64,000 nucleotides of DNA from Klebsiella quasivariicola (GTDB taxonomy: Bacteria; Pseudomonadota; Gammaproteobacteria; Enterobacterales; Enterobacteriaceae): NCBI RefSeq assembly GCF_002269255.1, contig NZ_CP022823.1:558001-622000 (forward strand), written 5' to 3'. Below are positions 37,114 to 45,951 of the stretch, in pieces (the stretch's first letter is position 1; each line of letters begins with the position of its first letter). The translations under genes were made by a program, and so were the position numbers. Under the pieces are notes generated by a model. The model had not been told where the DNA came from, made no database searches, and saw nothing but the letters and a program-made list of their open reading frames with translations.

Positions 37114-37149
37114 CGAAGGGTAACGAAAGTTGAACGATAATTTTCGAAA
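37114..37149 (-). promoter_or_regulatory. Phased CGAA motifs upstream of gatR (putative GatR operator)
   Basis: CGAAG (37114), CGAAA (37124), CGATA (37135) and CGAAA (37145) repeat every 10–11 bp, thus on one face of the helix. DeoR-family regulators commonly bind such direct repeats. Assignment to GatR is inference from position and from a similar CGAA palindrome before gatZ. Confidence 0.5.
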
Positions 37150-37157
37150 GGTTTGAT

Positions 37158-37180
37158 GAGCCAGCGCCGAGGGCTGGCTC
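37158..37180. other. Hairpin between gatD and gatR
   Basis: Perfect 8-bp inverted repeat GAGCCAGC/GCTGGCTC with a 7-base loop, just past the gatD stop. No T run follows on the minus strand, so it may protect the 3' end or weakly reduce read-through into gatR. Confidence 0.45.
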
Positions 37181-37186
37181 GGGCGG

Positions 37187-38230
37187 TCAGGAGAGTTTGA
37201 GCAGGATTTTGCCCTGCATCGGCGCGCCGTTGAGCGCCTGCACTTCACGCGCAAAGCTCTCCGCGTCACCGCGGTGGGCGATCAGCGGCGCCAGCTGCAG
37301 GCGTTTTTCTGTCAGCAGGCGGGTGGCCGTTTGCCACTCTTCTCCTGGCCACGGGCCAGAATAGTTCATCCAGCTACCGACAATATTCAACTCCTTGCGC
37401 AGGATCTGCCCGAAGGTGGCGGCCGGGAGGGTTAAATCGTGATGGAGCGTGCCGACCAGCGCCAGCTGCGCCCGCGGCCCGGCGGCTTCAATCGCTAATG
37501 CGACGGTCTGCGGCGTACCGGCGGTCTCGAGGACTAACTGGTCGAACTGAATGGCTTCCAGCGCCTGCTGAATCGCCTGGCCGTTCATCTCGCGGCTGTT
37601 GAACACACGGGTTGCGCCAAGGGTTTTGGCCAGTTCCAGTTTCTGCGGATTGATATCGATCGCCGTGACGCTGTTGGCGCCCAGTTCCCGGGCGCACTGC
37701 AGCGCCAGCAGGCCAATGGTGCCGGCACCGATAATAATCACGTTTTTACCTTCGCAGCCCTGCGCCAGATGGAAAGCGTGCAGGCCAACGGTTATCGGTT
37801 CGATAAACGCGCCGTCATCAATTGGCATCTGGTCCGGCAGGCGGAACAGGTTGGCACGCTTTACCACCACATATTCGGCGTTGCCGCCTTCGCTGCGTGA
37901 GCCGACGAACTGATACTGTTTACATAAAGAGAAATACTCGCGCTGGCACTGCGGGCACTGGAAGCAGGGCAGCAGCGGCACGCAGGCGACGGCATCGCCG
38001 GGCTGCAGGTCGGTTACCGCCGCGCCGTAGGATTCCACATAGCCGCTGAATTCGTGTCCCAGCGTAATAGGGTAGTAATGCGCGCCTTTGGCGAAAATGC
38101 GCGGGATGTCGGAGCCGCATAAACCGGAACTGACCACTTTGACCAGGACATCGTTTTCCGTTTGCAGCGTAGGGATAGGGCGTTCTTCAACGCAGACGTT
38201 CCCCTCAGCATGGATTACCACTGATTTCAT
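37187..38230 (-). CDS. gatD: Galactitol-1-phosphate 5-dehydrogenase
   Basis: NAD-dependent, zinc-requiring medium-chain dehydrogenase that oxidises galactitol-1-phosphate to D-tagatose-6-phosphate. 347 aa. Catalytic-zinc residues appear in SSGLCGSDIPR (Cys about 38) and LGHEFSGYVE (His, Glu about 59). The four structural-zinc cysteines lie in PCFQCPQCQREYFSLC (about 89–103), and the nucleotide fold GAGTIGLLALQ is near 167. It follows gatC by 49 bp. Confidence 0.95.
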   Translation of the reverse strand: MKSVVIHAEGNVCVEERPIPTLQTENDVLVKVVSSGLCGSDIPRIFAKGAHYYPITLGHEFSGYVESYGAAVTDLQPGDAVACVPLLPCFQCPQCQREYFSLCKQYQFVGSRSEGGNAEYVVVKRANLFRLPDQMPIDDGAFIEPITVGLHAFHLAQGCEGKNVIIIGAGTIGLLALQCARELGANSVTAIDINPQKLELAKTLGATRVFNSREMNGQAIQQALEAIQFDQLVLETAGTPQTVALAIEAAGPRAQLALVGTLHHDLTLPAATFGQILRKELNIVGSWMNYSGPWPGEEWQTATRLLTEKRLQLAPLIAHRGDAESFAREVQALNGAPMQGKILLKLS

Positions 38231-38279
38231 AACATTCTCCAGCTATAAGATTCAGGGGAGCGACCGCTCCCCTTTTAGA

Positions 38280-39662
38280 TCAAGACATGCCTGTACTTTG
38301 TTGTGGGGCAGCGCTTTTTTCTGCTTTTTCCACCGCGATGAAGCGACGGGCACGACGCCAGGTCAGCAGAACGCCAGTCAGATAGATAATGCCGATGACC
38401 GCGAAGCCCACCACGTTCTGCCAGGTAAAGAGCTGGATCAGCAGCCAGGTAATCGGTGAACCGCCCTGGTCCATTGAGGCCACCATACCGCCGGCTTTCA
38501 GGGCCCCGGCGTTTGCCGCCAGCTGGGTGTGCAGGCCTATGGTCTGGGTGGCGATCCATAGGGTGATACCCATAATGATGACCCCGGAAATCAATGTGCG
38601 GAACAGGTTCCCTTGATGTACCGCGACTGCCATCGCCACGAAGAAGCCGATGGTGGCCAGGTCGCCAAACGGCAGGACCTGGTTGCCAGGAACCACGACG
38701 GCGATAAGAATGGTCAGCGGGATGAAGATCAGGCTGGCGGAGACCACCGAGGTATGACCGAGCAGCAGCGCCGGGTCGAGACCAATCAGGAATTCCTGGC
38801 CGCCGAATTTGGCCTGCAGACGTTTACGCGCCTGTTTGGCTATCGGTGTGAGGCCATCCATAATCGGTTTGATCACCCGTGGCATCAGCAGCATCACCGC
38901 TGCGGTTTTCACCGCAAGCTGGAGAATGCTCTTCAGGTCGTAACCCGCCAGCGCGCCAATCACCAGGCCCATGACGAAGCCAACGGTAACCGGTTCACCG
39001 AAGGGACCGAAGCGTTTCTGGATATCATCGGCGCTAAAGTGAATACGGTTAAGACCGGGGATCTTGTCGATGATGGTATCGACAAGCACGGCAACCGGCC
39101 CTAAATACGCCGAACTGCCGTGCGGGATCGCAATACCCTCGAGGCCAAAGAAATCGCGGGTATCTTTGGCAAACCAGTCGCCCAGCTTATACACAAAGGC
39201 GGCATGCACTACCACGCCGAGAATACCTATCCAGTACGATCCGGTAGCGATATGCAGCATCGCGCCGGTAAAGGTCATATGCCAGATGTTCCAGATATCG
39301 ACATTCACTACGCGGGTCATACGGGTAACCAGCATCACGATATTAACCACGATGGCCACCGGGATCGCCACCAGGGCGATTTGCGACGCCCAGGTCATCG
39401 GTGATGAACCCGGCCAACCGATATCGATCACGTGAAGATTAATCTGGAAATGCTCCGCCATCGCCTTTGCCGCCGGGCCGATGGAGTCGAGCATCAGGCC
39501 AATGACCAGGCCGATACCGACGAAACCGATCCCGATATGCAGACCAGATTTGAAACAATCCCCGAGCTTCATCCCCAGTAACTTGGAGAAAATAATGATC
39601 ACGATCGGCAGCATCACCGTCGGACCGAGATCGAGGATATAACGCATGATTTCGCTAAACAT
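38280..39662 (-). CDS. gatC: Galactitol-specific PTS enzyme IIC
   Basis: Membrane channel of the galactitol phosphotransferase system. 460 aa with about ten hydrophobic segments, near-identical to E. coli GatC over most of its length (SIGPAAKAMAEHF, GWPGSSPMTWASQIALVAIP, GPFGEPVTVGFVMG). Only the C-terminal tail differs. It overlaps none of its neighbours; gatB ends 5 bp upstream. Confidence 0.96.
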   Translation of the reverse strand: MFSEIMRYILDLGPTVMLPIVIIIFSKLLGMKLGDCFKSGLHIGIGFVGIGLVIGLMLDSIGPAAKAMAEHFQINLHVIDIGWPGSSPMTWASQIALVAIPVAIVVNIVMLVTRMTRVVNVDIWNIWHMTFTGAMLHIATGSYWIGILGVVVHAAFVYKLGDWFAKDTRDFFGLEGIAIPHGSSAYLGPVAVLVDTIIDKIPGLNRIHFSADDIQKRFGPFGEPVTVGFVMGLVIGALAGYDLKSILQLAVKTAAVMLLMPRVIKPIMDGLTPIAKQARKRLQAKFGGQEFLIGLDPALLLGHTSVVSASLIFIPLTILIAVVVPGNQVLPFGDLATIGFFVAMAVAVHQGNLFRTLISGVIIMGITLWIATQTIGLHTQLAANAGALKAGGMVASMDQGGSPITWLLIQLFTWQNVVGFAVIGIIYLTGVLLTWRRARRFIAVEKAEKSAAPQQSTGMS

Positions 39663-39667
39663 GGCGT

Positions 39668-39952
39668 TTACTCCGCGAGGATGCCGAGGATTTTCTGTTG
39701 TAAGGCTTCAATGCCGACGCCCGAAACGAATGGCATGCCGTGTACCACCGGAATGTCGCCAAAGGTCCGCTCCACGCGCGCGGTGGTGCAGATCAGGTCC
39801 GCCCCGTCCATGTAGGTTTCGATTTCATTGACCCGGCACTGCACCAAATCCAGTTCAATATTGTGGTCTGCACACAGCTCTTTAATCTCTTCAGCCGCCA
39901 TCGTGGAGGTGGCGACGGCACCGCCGCAGGCGACGATAACTTTACGTTTCAT
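39668..39952 (-). CDS. gatB: Galactitol-specific PTS enzyme IIB
   Basis: 94-aa cytoplasmic phosphocarrier. The N-terminal P-loop-like VIVACGGAVATSTMAAEEI carries the phosphorylated cysteine, Cys9. It receives phosphate from GatA and passes it to galactitol during uptake through GatC. Position between gatA and gatC is as in E. coli. Confidence 0.96.
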   Translation of the reverse strand: MKRKVIVACGGAVATSTMAAEEIKELCADHNIELDLVQCRVNEIETYMDGADLICTTARVERTFGDIPVVHGMPFVSGVGIEALQQKILGILAE

Positions 39953-39978
39953 AGGGTACCCCTTTTATTATCAGTATC

Positions 39979-40446
39979 TTATGAAGCCACGGCGTTAAGC
40001 TCAGGCTCAAGGATAAATTGCTGGAACCGCACCGGCAGCTGATCGTCGGAAGCGGCGAGCAGTGCCTCCAGCGTGTGCGGATTTTGTAGCTCACTAAATA
40101 ACCGGCGCAGTAGCTTCAGCTGTGCCGCCGGGTTTTCAACAATCAGCGCGATGATGAGCGAAACGTCGATTTCGCCGTCGTCATCAGCGCGCTGAAAAGG
40201 AACCGGCGCATCCGGACGAATCAGGTAAATGGCCGGCGATTTGGCGTGGACGGCTTCACAGTGCGGGATAGCGACAGCATGCTGCTCCAGGGCGATGCCG
40301 GTGGGAAAAGTCGCTTCGCGTTCGAGCAGGGCGGCGGGATAGCTGTCGTGTACGACGCCTCGCGCCAGCATCTCTGCGCCAATGTGTTCCAGCGCCTGCT
40401 GGCTGGAACTGAAATGAATGCCGGTACGAACAAACAGTTGACTCAT
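39979..40446 (-). CDS. gatA: Galactitol-specific PTS enzyme IIA
   Basis: 155-aa fructose/mannitol-type EIIA domain. The active-site histidine is His62 in AVAIPHCEAVHA. It takes phosphate from HPr and hands it to GatB. It lies 14 bp after gatZ and 26 bp before gatB. Confidence 0.96.
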   Translation of the reverse strand: MSQLFVRTGIHFSSSQQALEHIGAEMLARGVVHDSYPAALLEREATFPTGIALEQHAVAIPHCEAVHAKSPAIYLIRPDAPVPFQRADDDGEIDVSLIIALIVENPAAQLKLLRRLFSELQNPHTLEALLAASDDQLPVRFQQFILEPELNAVAS

Positions 40447-40460
40447 ATATCCTCTTAACT

Positions 40461-41732
40461 TCAGGCGATTTCAGAAGAACAGCCGTAGCGGTAGGCACGC
40501 AGAACATCCTGGATTTTGTCGAGGATCAGCGCGTGCGGCTCGGCGTTCAGTGCATTCAGCGACAGTCGTTCAAACTGCACCGGCATATACTGGCTGATAA
40601 GCCCCAGCGGCAGCTTAGCGTCGGTCAGATTAGCGATAAGTTTCTCAACGCTCTGGCGAATACGCGGATGCGGCCAGTAATAACGGATACGGTCGGAAAG
40701 GCTGAAGTGGATATCGACCATCGCCTGGCTCCAGGTGGGGTGATAGTATTTTTTCCAGTAGCCGGGTTCGTTAAGCATCACTTCGTCGATCACCTCCATC
40801 ACGCGACTGCGAGACTCCGGGGCGATCAGCTCATTTTCCATTTGGGCGAGGGCAAAGATGGCTTCACGCAGGGCAAAGGTGAGCGCCGGGCCGACTTTCA
40901 GGATGGCGAAGTGGTCGCGAACCAGCGCGCGATAAGCCTGGCGAGTTTGGTAGTCGGTGGAGTGCGCTTCGTAGACCATCGGGGTACTTTCGATCCAGGC
41001 GGAAAGCGCTTTCGCTTCCTGCGGCTGGTAATGAATGATTTGCGTATGGTCGAACTCCACCCCAGGCTGCACGACGATAGCGATAACTCGCTCCAGCGCA
41101 GCCTCGAGTCCCAGCTTACGGAAAGCAGCCTCATGGGTTTCGAGTGTCGCCGCGGCATCCTGCGCCCGGGTGACATGTACGCTGCCGATGGTGCAGGCCT
41201 CGCCGCCGGGCACCGGAACTTCGGTCCCGATGACGTAGGTCAGGTGGCGCTTTTGCTCAGCGCTGGCGGTCTCTTCAGCAGCCTGACACAGTCGAGCGGC
41301 GCGCTCAGCAACCACACCAGGATCCAAAGGCACCGGGTCGTCAGCACAGGACATTGACGCATCGAGATGGATTTTGCTAAAGCCGGCCGCGACGTAGGCC
41401 TTGATCAGGTCGATTGATTTTTCCATCGCCACGGCTGCTGGTTCATCTTGCCAGCAGTTCGGGCCCAGATGATCGCCGCCAAGAATAATGCGCTCAGCCG
41501 GGAAACCGACGGTACGCGCGATGTTGTAGACGAAGTCGCGGAAATCGGCCGGCTGCATGCCGGTGTAGCCACCAAACTGATTTACCTGGTTGGACGTCGC
41601 TTCGATCAGCACCTTGTTGTTGGTCGGCAGATCGAAACGTAACGCCGCTTCGATAACCAGCGGATGCGCTGAACACACTGAACAGATGCCGATATGTTCG
41701 CCGGACTTGTGGCGAGTGATAATATCTTTCAT
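40461..41732 (-). CDS. gatZ: Tagatose-1,6-bisphosphate aldolase accessory subunit GatZ
   Basis: 423-aa non-catalytic subunit needed for activity and stability of the GatY aldolase in E. coli. The family N-terminus GEHIGICSVCSAHPLVIEAAL, the HLGPNCWQDEPA segment near 87, and the C-terminal IRYYWPHPRI are present. KbaZ is a close paralogue; placement with gatABCD and the sequence favour GatZ. It is the first gene of its unit: a bidirectional terminator separates it from tagH, and its own promoter region lies at 41733–41860. Confidence 0.92.
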   Translation of the reverse strand: MKDIITRHKSGEHIGICSVCSAHPLVIEAALRFDLPTNNKVLIEATSNQVNQFGGYTGMQPADFRDFVYNIARTVGFPAERIILGGDHLGPNCWQDEPAAVAMEKSIDLIKAYVAAGFSKIHLDASMSCADDPVPLDPGVVAERAARLCQAAEETASAEQKRHLTYVIGTEVPVPGGEACTIGSVHVTRAQDAAATLETHEAAFRKLGLEAALERVIAIVVQPGVEFDHTQIIHYQPQEAKALSAWIESTPMVYEAHSTDYQTRQAYRALVRDHFAILKVGPALTFALREAIFALAQMENELIAPESRSRVMEVIDEVMLNEPGYWKKYYHPTWSQAMVDIHFSLSDRIRYYWPHPRIRQSVEKLIANLTDAKLPLGLISQYMPVQFERLSLNALNAEPHALILDKIQDVLRAYRYGCSSEIA

Positions 41733-41861
41733 TTACAACCTCCGTTTTCTTTCGAATATATTCGTTATGTTTTGTTTTGGTCGCAAATGGCTTTGTTTTG
41801 AATTGTGATCTGTATCGATAAATAGTGATGTAACGCAGTGAAAGGTGTCGTCTTTCGAGAC
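41733..41861 (-). promoter_or_regulatory. gatZ promoter region with CGAATATATTCG palindrome
   Basis: A perfect 12-bp palindrome CGAATATATTCG (41753–41764) lies about 20 bp before the gatZ start and resembles the CGAA motifs at gatR, so it is a candidate GatR operator. A weaker CRP-like half (TTGTGATCTG, near 41801) lies further upstream. Confidence 0.5.
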
Positions 41862-41895
41862 AAAAACGCCCTGACCAGGAAGGCAGGGCGTTTTT
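41862..41895. terminator. Bidirectional terminator between tagH and gatZ
   Basis: AAAAACGCCCTG / CAGGGCGTTTTT, 12 bp with a 10-base loop and T runs on both strands. It ends the gatY-tagKTH transcript and isolates the gatZABCD unit. Confidence 0.88.
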
Positions 41896-41908
41896 AATTG
41901 ATTGAAAA

Positions 41909-42724
41909 TTAACTAAATAGTCGGGAGAGCCAGCTGCGTTTCGTTTTGACGGCTTCCTGAGAGACCTGCTGCGGCTGGGCGGCAATTTCGCCGAGACCGG
42001 CGTTAAAAGCGTCGCCAATGGCTTTTAACGCCTGCTGCGCATCGTTGCCGCTGGCCATAAAGTGCAGACGATGACCCTGTTTGGCACCCAGCGATACGAC
42101 GCGCATCAGATTTTTGGCATCCACAATCGCGGAGCGCGTATCCAGGTTTTCGACCTGGATTTGCGATCGCCACTGCTTGACGGCTTTCACCAGCACCGCG
42201 CTGGGGCGGGCATGAAGACCGTGCGGATTGCGCAGGGTAAAGGTGGCCTCTTCGTCAAAATGCGGCGCGGGTTGTGGTTCTTCGCCTGCCGGCAGAGGGA
42301 TATTGCCAGCGAGAATTTCCAGCACCGCCTGAGGGATATCGGCGCGCGTCAGCGCCTCAGGCACCCGATCGTCGCCCAGGGCATGGGTGAGCTGGCGCAA
42401 AATATCGAGATGCTCATTGTCCTGAGCCGCAATACCGACAATCAGATAGGCGGTTTGCTCCTCACCCCAGTCAATCCCCTGCGGACAAGCCAGCACCTTA
42501 ACGCCCGTTTTGAGCACTGCGTCGCGACTGTGCGGCGTACCGTGGGGAATGGCGATGCCGTTGCCCAGATAGGTGCTGATTTGCTCCTCGCGCTCGCGCA
42601 TGCCTTGCAGATAGGCTGCTTGCGTATGTCCGGCCTGAGTCAGGGCTGCAACGACACGCTGTAGCGCCTCGTCTTTCGTTTTGACCTGACGATCGAAACC
42701 AATATCGGCAGAAGTCAGTTGCAT
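41909..42724 (-). CDS. tagH: Tagatose PTS EIIA–HPr fusion protein TagH
   Basis: 271 aa. N-terminal fructose-type EIIA (about 1–145) with His61 in GIAIPHGTPH, a short Pro-rich linker, and a C-terminal HPr domain (about 160–245) with the active His171 in NPHGLHARPS. It is like FruB (DTP) but lacks the central receiver-like module, being about 100 residues shorter than E. coli FruB. Linked Klebsiella and Salmonella loci call these genes tagH, tagT and tagK. It feeds phosphate to TagT. Confidence 0.88.
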   Translation of the reverse strand: MQLTSADIGFDRQVKTKDEALQRVVAALTQAGHTQAAYLQGMREREEQISTYLGNGIAIPHGTPHSRDAVLKTGVKVLACPQGIDWGEEQTAYLIVGIAAQDNEHLDILRQLTHALGDDRVPEALTRADIPQAVLEILAGNIPLPAGEEPQPAPHFDEEATFTLRNPHGLHARPSAVLVKAVKQWRSQIQVENLDTRSAIVDAKNLMRVVSLGAKQGHRLHFMASGNDAQQALKAIGDAFNAGLGEIAAQPQQVSQEAVKTKRSWLSRLFS

Positions 42725-42734
42725 AGCGTGCTCC

Positions 42735-44147
42735 TTATTTCATGGCGCCAGCAAGAGCTGTCGCTTTGTCAGTGCGTTTTTGCCACAGCCGCCAGCATCC
42801 CAGCATAAGTGCGCCGCACGCGGAACCGGCGAGAATGCACAGCACCCACATCAACGGTTTGCTGACCAGCGGCAGGATTAAGAAGCCGCCGTGCGGTGCC
42901 GGAACCTGAATATGCAGGCTGTAGCTGAGTACCGCAGAAATTGAGGAGGCGATCATCATCATCGGGATCACCCGCAGTGGATCCTTGGCGGCGAAGGGAA
43001 TTGCACCTTCGGTAATGTGCGTGCAGCCGAGGATATAGTTGACCATCCCGGCGGCGCGTTCCTCCTCGCTAAAGCCTTTCGGAAAGAACGTGGTCGCCAG
43101 GGCGATGACCAACGGCGGCGTAATGCAGGCGGCAGACACACCGGCCATAAAGAAATAGTTACCTTGCCCCAGCAGCAGCGTACCGGTGACATAGGCCGCT
43201 TTGTTGACCGGCCCGCCGAAGTCGAAGGAACACATTGCGCCGACCACGATCCCCAGCAGGATGGGGTTGGCTTCCTGCAGAGAGCTGAGCCAGTTCATCA
43301 TGCCATTGTTGATCGCTGCCACCGGCTGGCCGAGCAGGACCATCATCACGCCAATCACCAGGACGCCGATCAGCGGCATAATGAAGATCGACTTCAGCCC
43401 TTCGTACTGGCGCGGCAGACCGTCGAGCAGATGACGGATCAGCAGCATAAAATACCCGGCGGCAAAACCGGCGATGATCCCACCGAGGAACCCGGCGCCG
43501 GTGGCGTTCGCCAGCAGGCCGCCGACAAAACCGGCAACCATACCCGGGCGGCCAGATATCGACCAGGCAATGTAGGCGGTAAACACCGGCACCATGATCG
43601 AGAACGCCTGCTGACCGACTTTCATCAGGGTGGCGGCAACCACGTTATACTGCGGTGAATTCAGATCGGCAGAGTAGATGCCCCACAGGAAAGAAACGGC
43701 GATTAAGATCCCGCCGGCGACAACGAACGGCAGCATGTTGGAAACACCGCTCATCAGATGTTTGTAAATCTGTCGGCCGAACGATTCTCGCTCATATTTC
43801 TCGGCGAGATCCGTCGTCGCGGAGTGTCCCTGGCGACGCTGCGCCTGACCGTTAACAACTTTATTAATTAATTCCGCCGGATGGTGAATGGCTTCTTTAA
43901 CCGGCACCTCAATAACCGGTAAGCCATTAAAACGTTCGGCATTAACATCTTTATCGGCAGCGATAATCACACCATAAATATCCGTCAGGTCTTCCGGCGT
44001 AATGGCATTTTCTACGCCGGAAGCGCCATTGGTTTCGACTTTTATTTCAACGTTTAATTTTTTCGCTGCGGTTTTTAAGGCCTCTTCAGCCATAAATGTA
44101 TGAGCAATACCTGTAGGGCAGCCGGTAACGGCAATAATTTTTTTCAT
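42735..44147 (-). CDS. tagT: Tagatose-specific PTS enzyme IIBC TagT
   Basis: 470 aa, fructose-family PTS. One IIB domain (1–100) with phosphocysteine Cys10 in AVTGCPTGIAHTF, then a IIC domain (about 125–460) with eight or more membrane segments. E. coli FruA carries an extra B' domain that is missing here. In Klebsiella this transporter takes up D-tagatose; the phosphorylation position is probably C1, as for the fructose enzymes. It lies between tagH (10 bp) and tagK (10 bp). Confidence 0.88.
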   Translation of the reverse strand: MKKIIAVTGCPTGIAHTFMAEEALKTAAKKLNVEIKVETNGASGVENAITPEDLTDIYGVIIAADKDVNAERFNGLPVIEVPVKEAIHHPAELINKVVNGQAQRRQGHSATTDLAEKYERESFGRQIYKHLMSGVSNMLPFVVAGGILIAVSFLWGIYSADLNSPQYNVVAATLMKVGQQAFSIMVPVFTAYIAWSISGRPGMVAGFVGGLLANATGAGFLGGIIAGFAAGYFMLLIRHLLDGLPRQYEGLKSIFIMPLIGVLVIGVMMVLLGQPVAAINNGMMNWLSSLQEANPILLGIVVGAMCSFDFGGPVNKAAYVTGTLLLGQGNYFFMAGVSAACITPPLVIALATTFFPKGFSEEERAAGMVNYILGCTHITEGAIPFAAKDPLRVIPMMMIASSISAVLSYSLHIQVPAPHGGFLILPLVSKPLMWVLCILAGSACGALMLGCWRLWQKRTDKATALAGAMK

Positions 44148-44157
44148 AATCGGACCT

Positions 44158-45072
44158 TTATAATTGGACGATCTGAAGTTGTTGTAATAATTCTTGCGTA
44201 CGGTTTAATTTGCCAAGCCCGGCGGAGGCGGCAACATCGGCGCCGGTGGCGCTGGCCAGCGCCAGCGCCTGAGGAATATCGCCTGCGTTAAGCCATCGGC
44301 TGAGGAACGCGCCCAGCGCGGCATCGCCGGCGCAGGCCGAGCTGACCAGTTCGATTTTCGGTGCCGAGCAGAACCACAGTTGCTCGCCGTTCGAAAAATA
44401 GAGCCCTTGTGCGCCAAGGGTCAGCAGAACATTGCGAGCCCCAAGCTGGTGGAGCGTTTGCATTGCTTCGCGTACCCGCTGGGGGCTGCTGACATCCAGA
44501 CCAAAGATCTCGTTCAGCTCGTCGTCATTGGGTTTAATCAATAGCGGATGCCACTCCAAAAGCTGGCGCAGCACCGGGTGGCTGATATCTAAGATGACTT
44601 CACACCCTTTTTGCTGACACAGCACCAGAATCTCGCTATAGAACCGGCTCTCTATTCCCGGTGGCAGACTGCCGCTGATAACTAAATAATCACCAGGCGT
44701 GACGCACTGTAAATGATGAAGAATTTGTTCTTTCCCTTCATCGTTAATCCGCGCGCCGGGATTTACCAGTTTATATTCATCTCTGCCGTCGTTAATAAAG
44801 ATATTAATACGGGTGGGTTCAGCGACCCATGCCGGCGTGACGTTAATATGTTGTTTGCGTAGTTCCTCAACGATATAGCGGCCGGTAAAACCGCCGAATA
44901 TGCCCATAACATGGGTTGGCTGCTGGTAATGATGTAATACCAGCGAGACGTTAACCCCTTTACCATTCGGGCAATATTCCGTCTGCCGGGTGCGGTTGAC
45001 TGCCGCCGGCTGGAGCGGATCGCAAAAGATATTCATATCAATCGCGGTGTTCAGTGTCAGGGTGTGGATCAC
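44158..45072 (-). CDS. tagK: Tagatose-phosphate kinase TagK (PfkB family)
   Basis: 304 aa, related to FruK and LacC (1-phosphofructokinase and tagatose-6-phosphate kinase). The sugar site GKGVNVS lies near 38, the ISGSLPPG block near 132, KPNDDEL near 180, and the catalytic loop AGD with Asp250. The residue before it is Cys where relatives have Gly (CAGD). It should make tagatose-1,6-bisphosphate for GatYZ. Between tagT and gatY. Confidence 0.85.
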   Translation of the reverse strand: MIHTLTLNTAIDMNIFCDPLQPAAVNRTRQTEYCPNGKGVNVSLVLHHYQQPTHVMGIFGGFTGRYIVEELRKQHINVTPAWVAEPTRINIFINDGRDEYKLVNPGARINDEGKEQILHHLQCVTPGDYLVISGSLPPGIESRFYSEILVLCQQKGCEVILDISHPVLRQLLEWHPLLIKPNDDELNEIFGLDVSSPQRVREAMQTLHQLGARNVLLTLGAQGLYFSNGEQLWFCSAPKIELVSSACAGDAALGAFLSRWLNAGDIPQALALASATGADVAASAGLGKLNRTQELLQQLQIVQL

Positions 45073-45096
45073 GACAAGGCTCCTTCGATCCGCTGA

Positions 45097-45951
45097 TTAC
45101 AGTTGTCCTTCGCAGCCACAGACGTGAATGACTTTGCGAACGACCTCTTTCATTGCCGCTTTCGCCGGTTTCATATAGTGGCGAGGATCGTTGGCGCCCG
45201 GATTTTCCAGGAAGTAGGCTTTCAGTGCATCCGAGAAAGCGATTTTTAGTTCGGTGGCGACGTTGACTTTGCAGACGCCCAGAGAAATGGCGCGGCGAAT
45301 ATCACTATCCGGCAGGCCGGAAGCGCCATGCAGGACCAGCGGAACGTCAACGCGGTCGCGAATAGCCGCCAGGCGCTCAAAATCAAGCTTCGGTTCGGCG
45401 GTGTAAAGGCCATGCGCGGTACCGATGGCAACGGCCAGCGAATCAATACCGGTACGAGCGACAAATTCGCGGGCCTGTTCGGGGTTGGTATAGAGCGCAT
45501 CTTTAGCATCGACCACCAGATCGTCTTCTACCCCGCCCAGACGGCCCAGCTCGGCTTCTACGCTGGCATCATAGCGGTGGCTCAACTCCACCACGCTTTT
45601 TACCAGCGCCACGTTCTCTTCGAACGGTGAGTGAGAGCCATCGATCATGACCGAGCGGATCCCTGCCTGGACTTTGCGTGTGATATCAGCCAGATCCTCA
45701 TGATGATCGAGGTGCAGAGCGAGCGGGAGATCCCACTTTTTCGCCAGATCGCGGGCGATCGCCACCACGTTGCCGGTGCCGGCATAGCTATAGGTACCGG
45801 GCGTGCCGGCAAGGATCAGGGGGGAGCGTAGCTCAGCTGCCGTTTCAACGACGACCTGCATGGTTTCGAGGTTATGGATATTGAAAGCCGGCACGGCATA
45901 ACCCTGTCGTTGAGCTTTCAACAGCATGTTTTTACTGGAAATGATGTACAT
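45097..45951 (-). CDS. gatY: Class II tagatose-1,6-bisphosphate aldolase, catalytic subunit GatY
   Basis: Cleaves tagatose-1,6-bisphosphate into dihydroxyacetone phosphate and glyceraldehyde-3-phosphate. 284 aa. Zinc ligands are the His pair in LHLDHHEDL (about 80–83) and the histidines in AIGTAHGLY (about 180) and VLHGASGLP (about 208). The ending CGCEG is GatY-like; the middle also resembles KbaY. It is the first gene of gatY-tagKTH and is separated from gatZ, its partner, by three tag genes. Confidence 0.9.
   Translation of the reverse strand: MYIISSKNMLLKAQRQGYAVPAFNIHNLETMQVVVETAAELRSPLILAGTPGTYSYAGTGNVVAIARDLAKKWDLPLALHLDHHEDLADITRKVQAGIRSVMIDGSHSPFEENVALVKSVVELSHRYDASVEAELGRLGGVEDDLVVDAKDALYTNPEQAREFVARTGIDSLAVAIGTAHGLYTAEPKLDFERLAAIRDRVDVPLVLHGASGLPDSDIRRAISLGVCKVNVATELKIAFSDALKAYFLENPGANDPRHYMKPAKAAMKEVVRKVIHVCGCEGQL

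Noticed and set aside
36303..41732. Naming this cluster aga/kba
   Set aside because: gatR, gatD, gatC, gatB, gatA and gatZ each match galactitol proteins, and no N-acetylgalactosamine deacetylase or AgaS isomerase is present.
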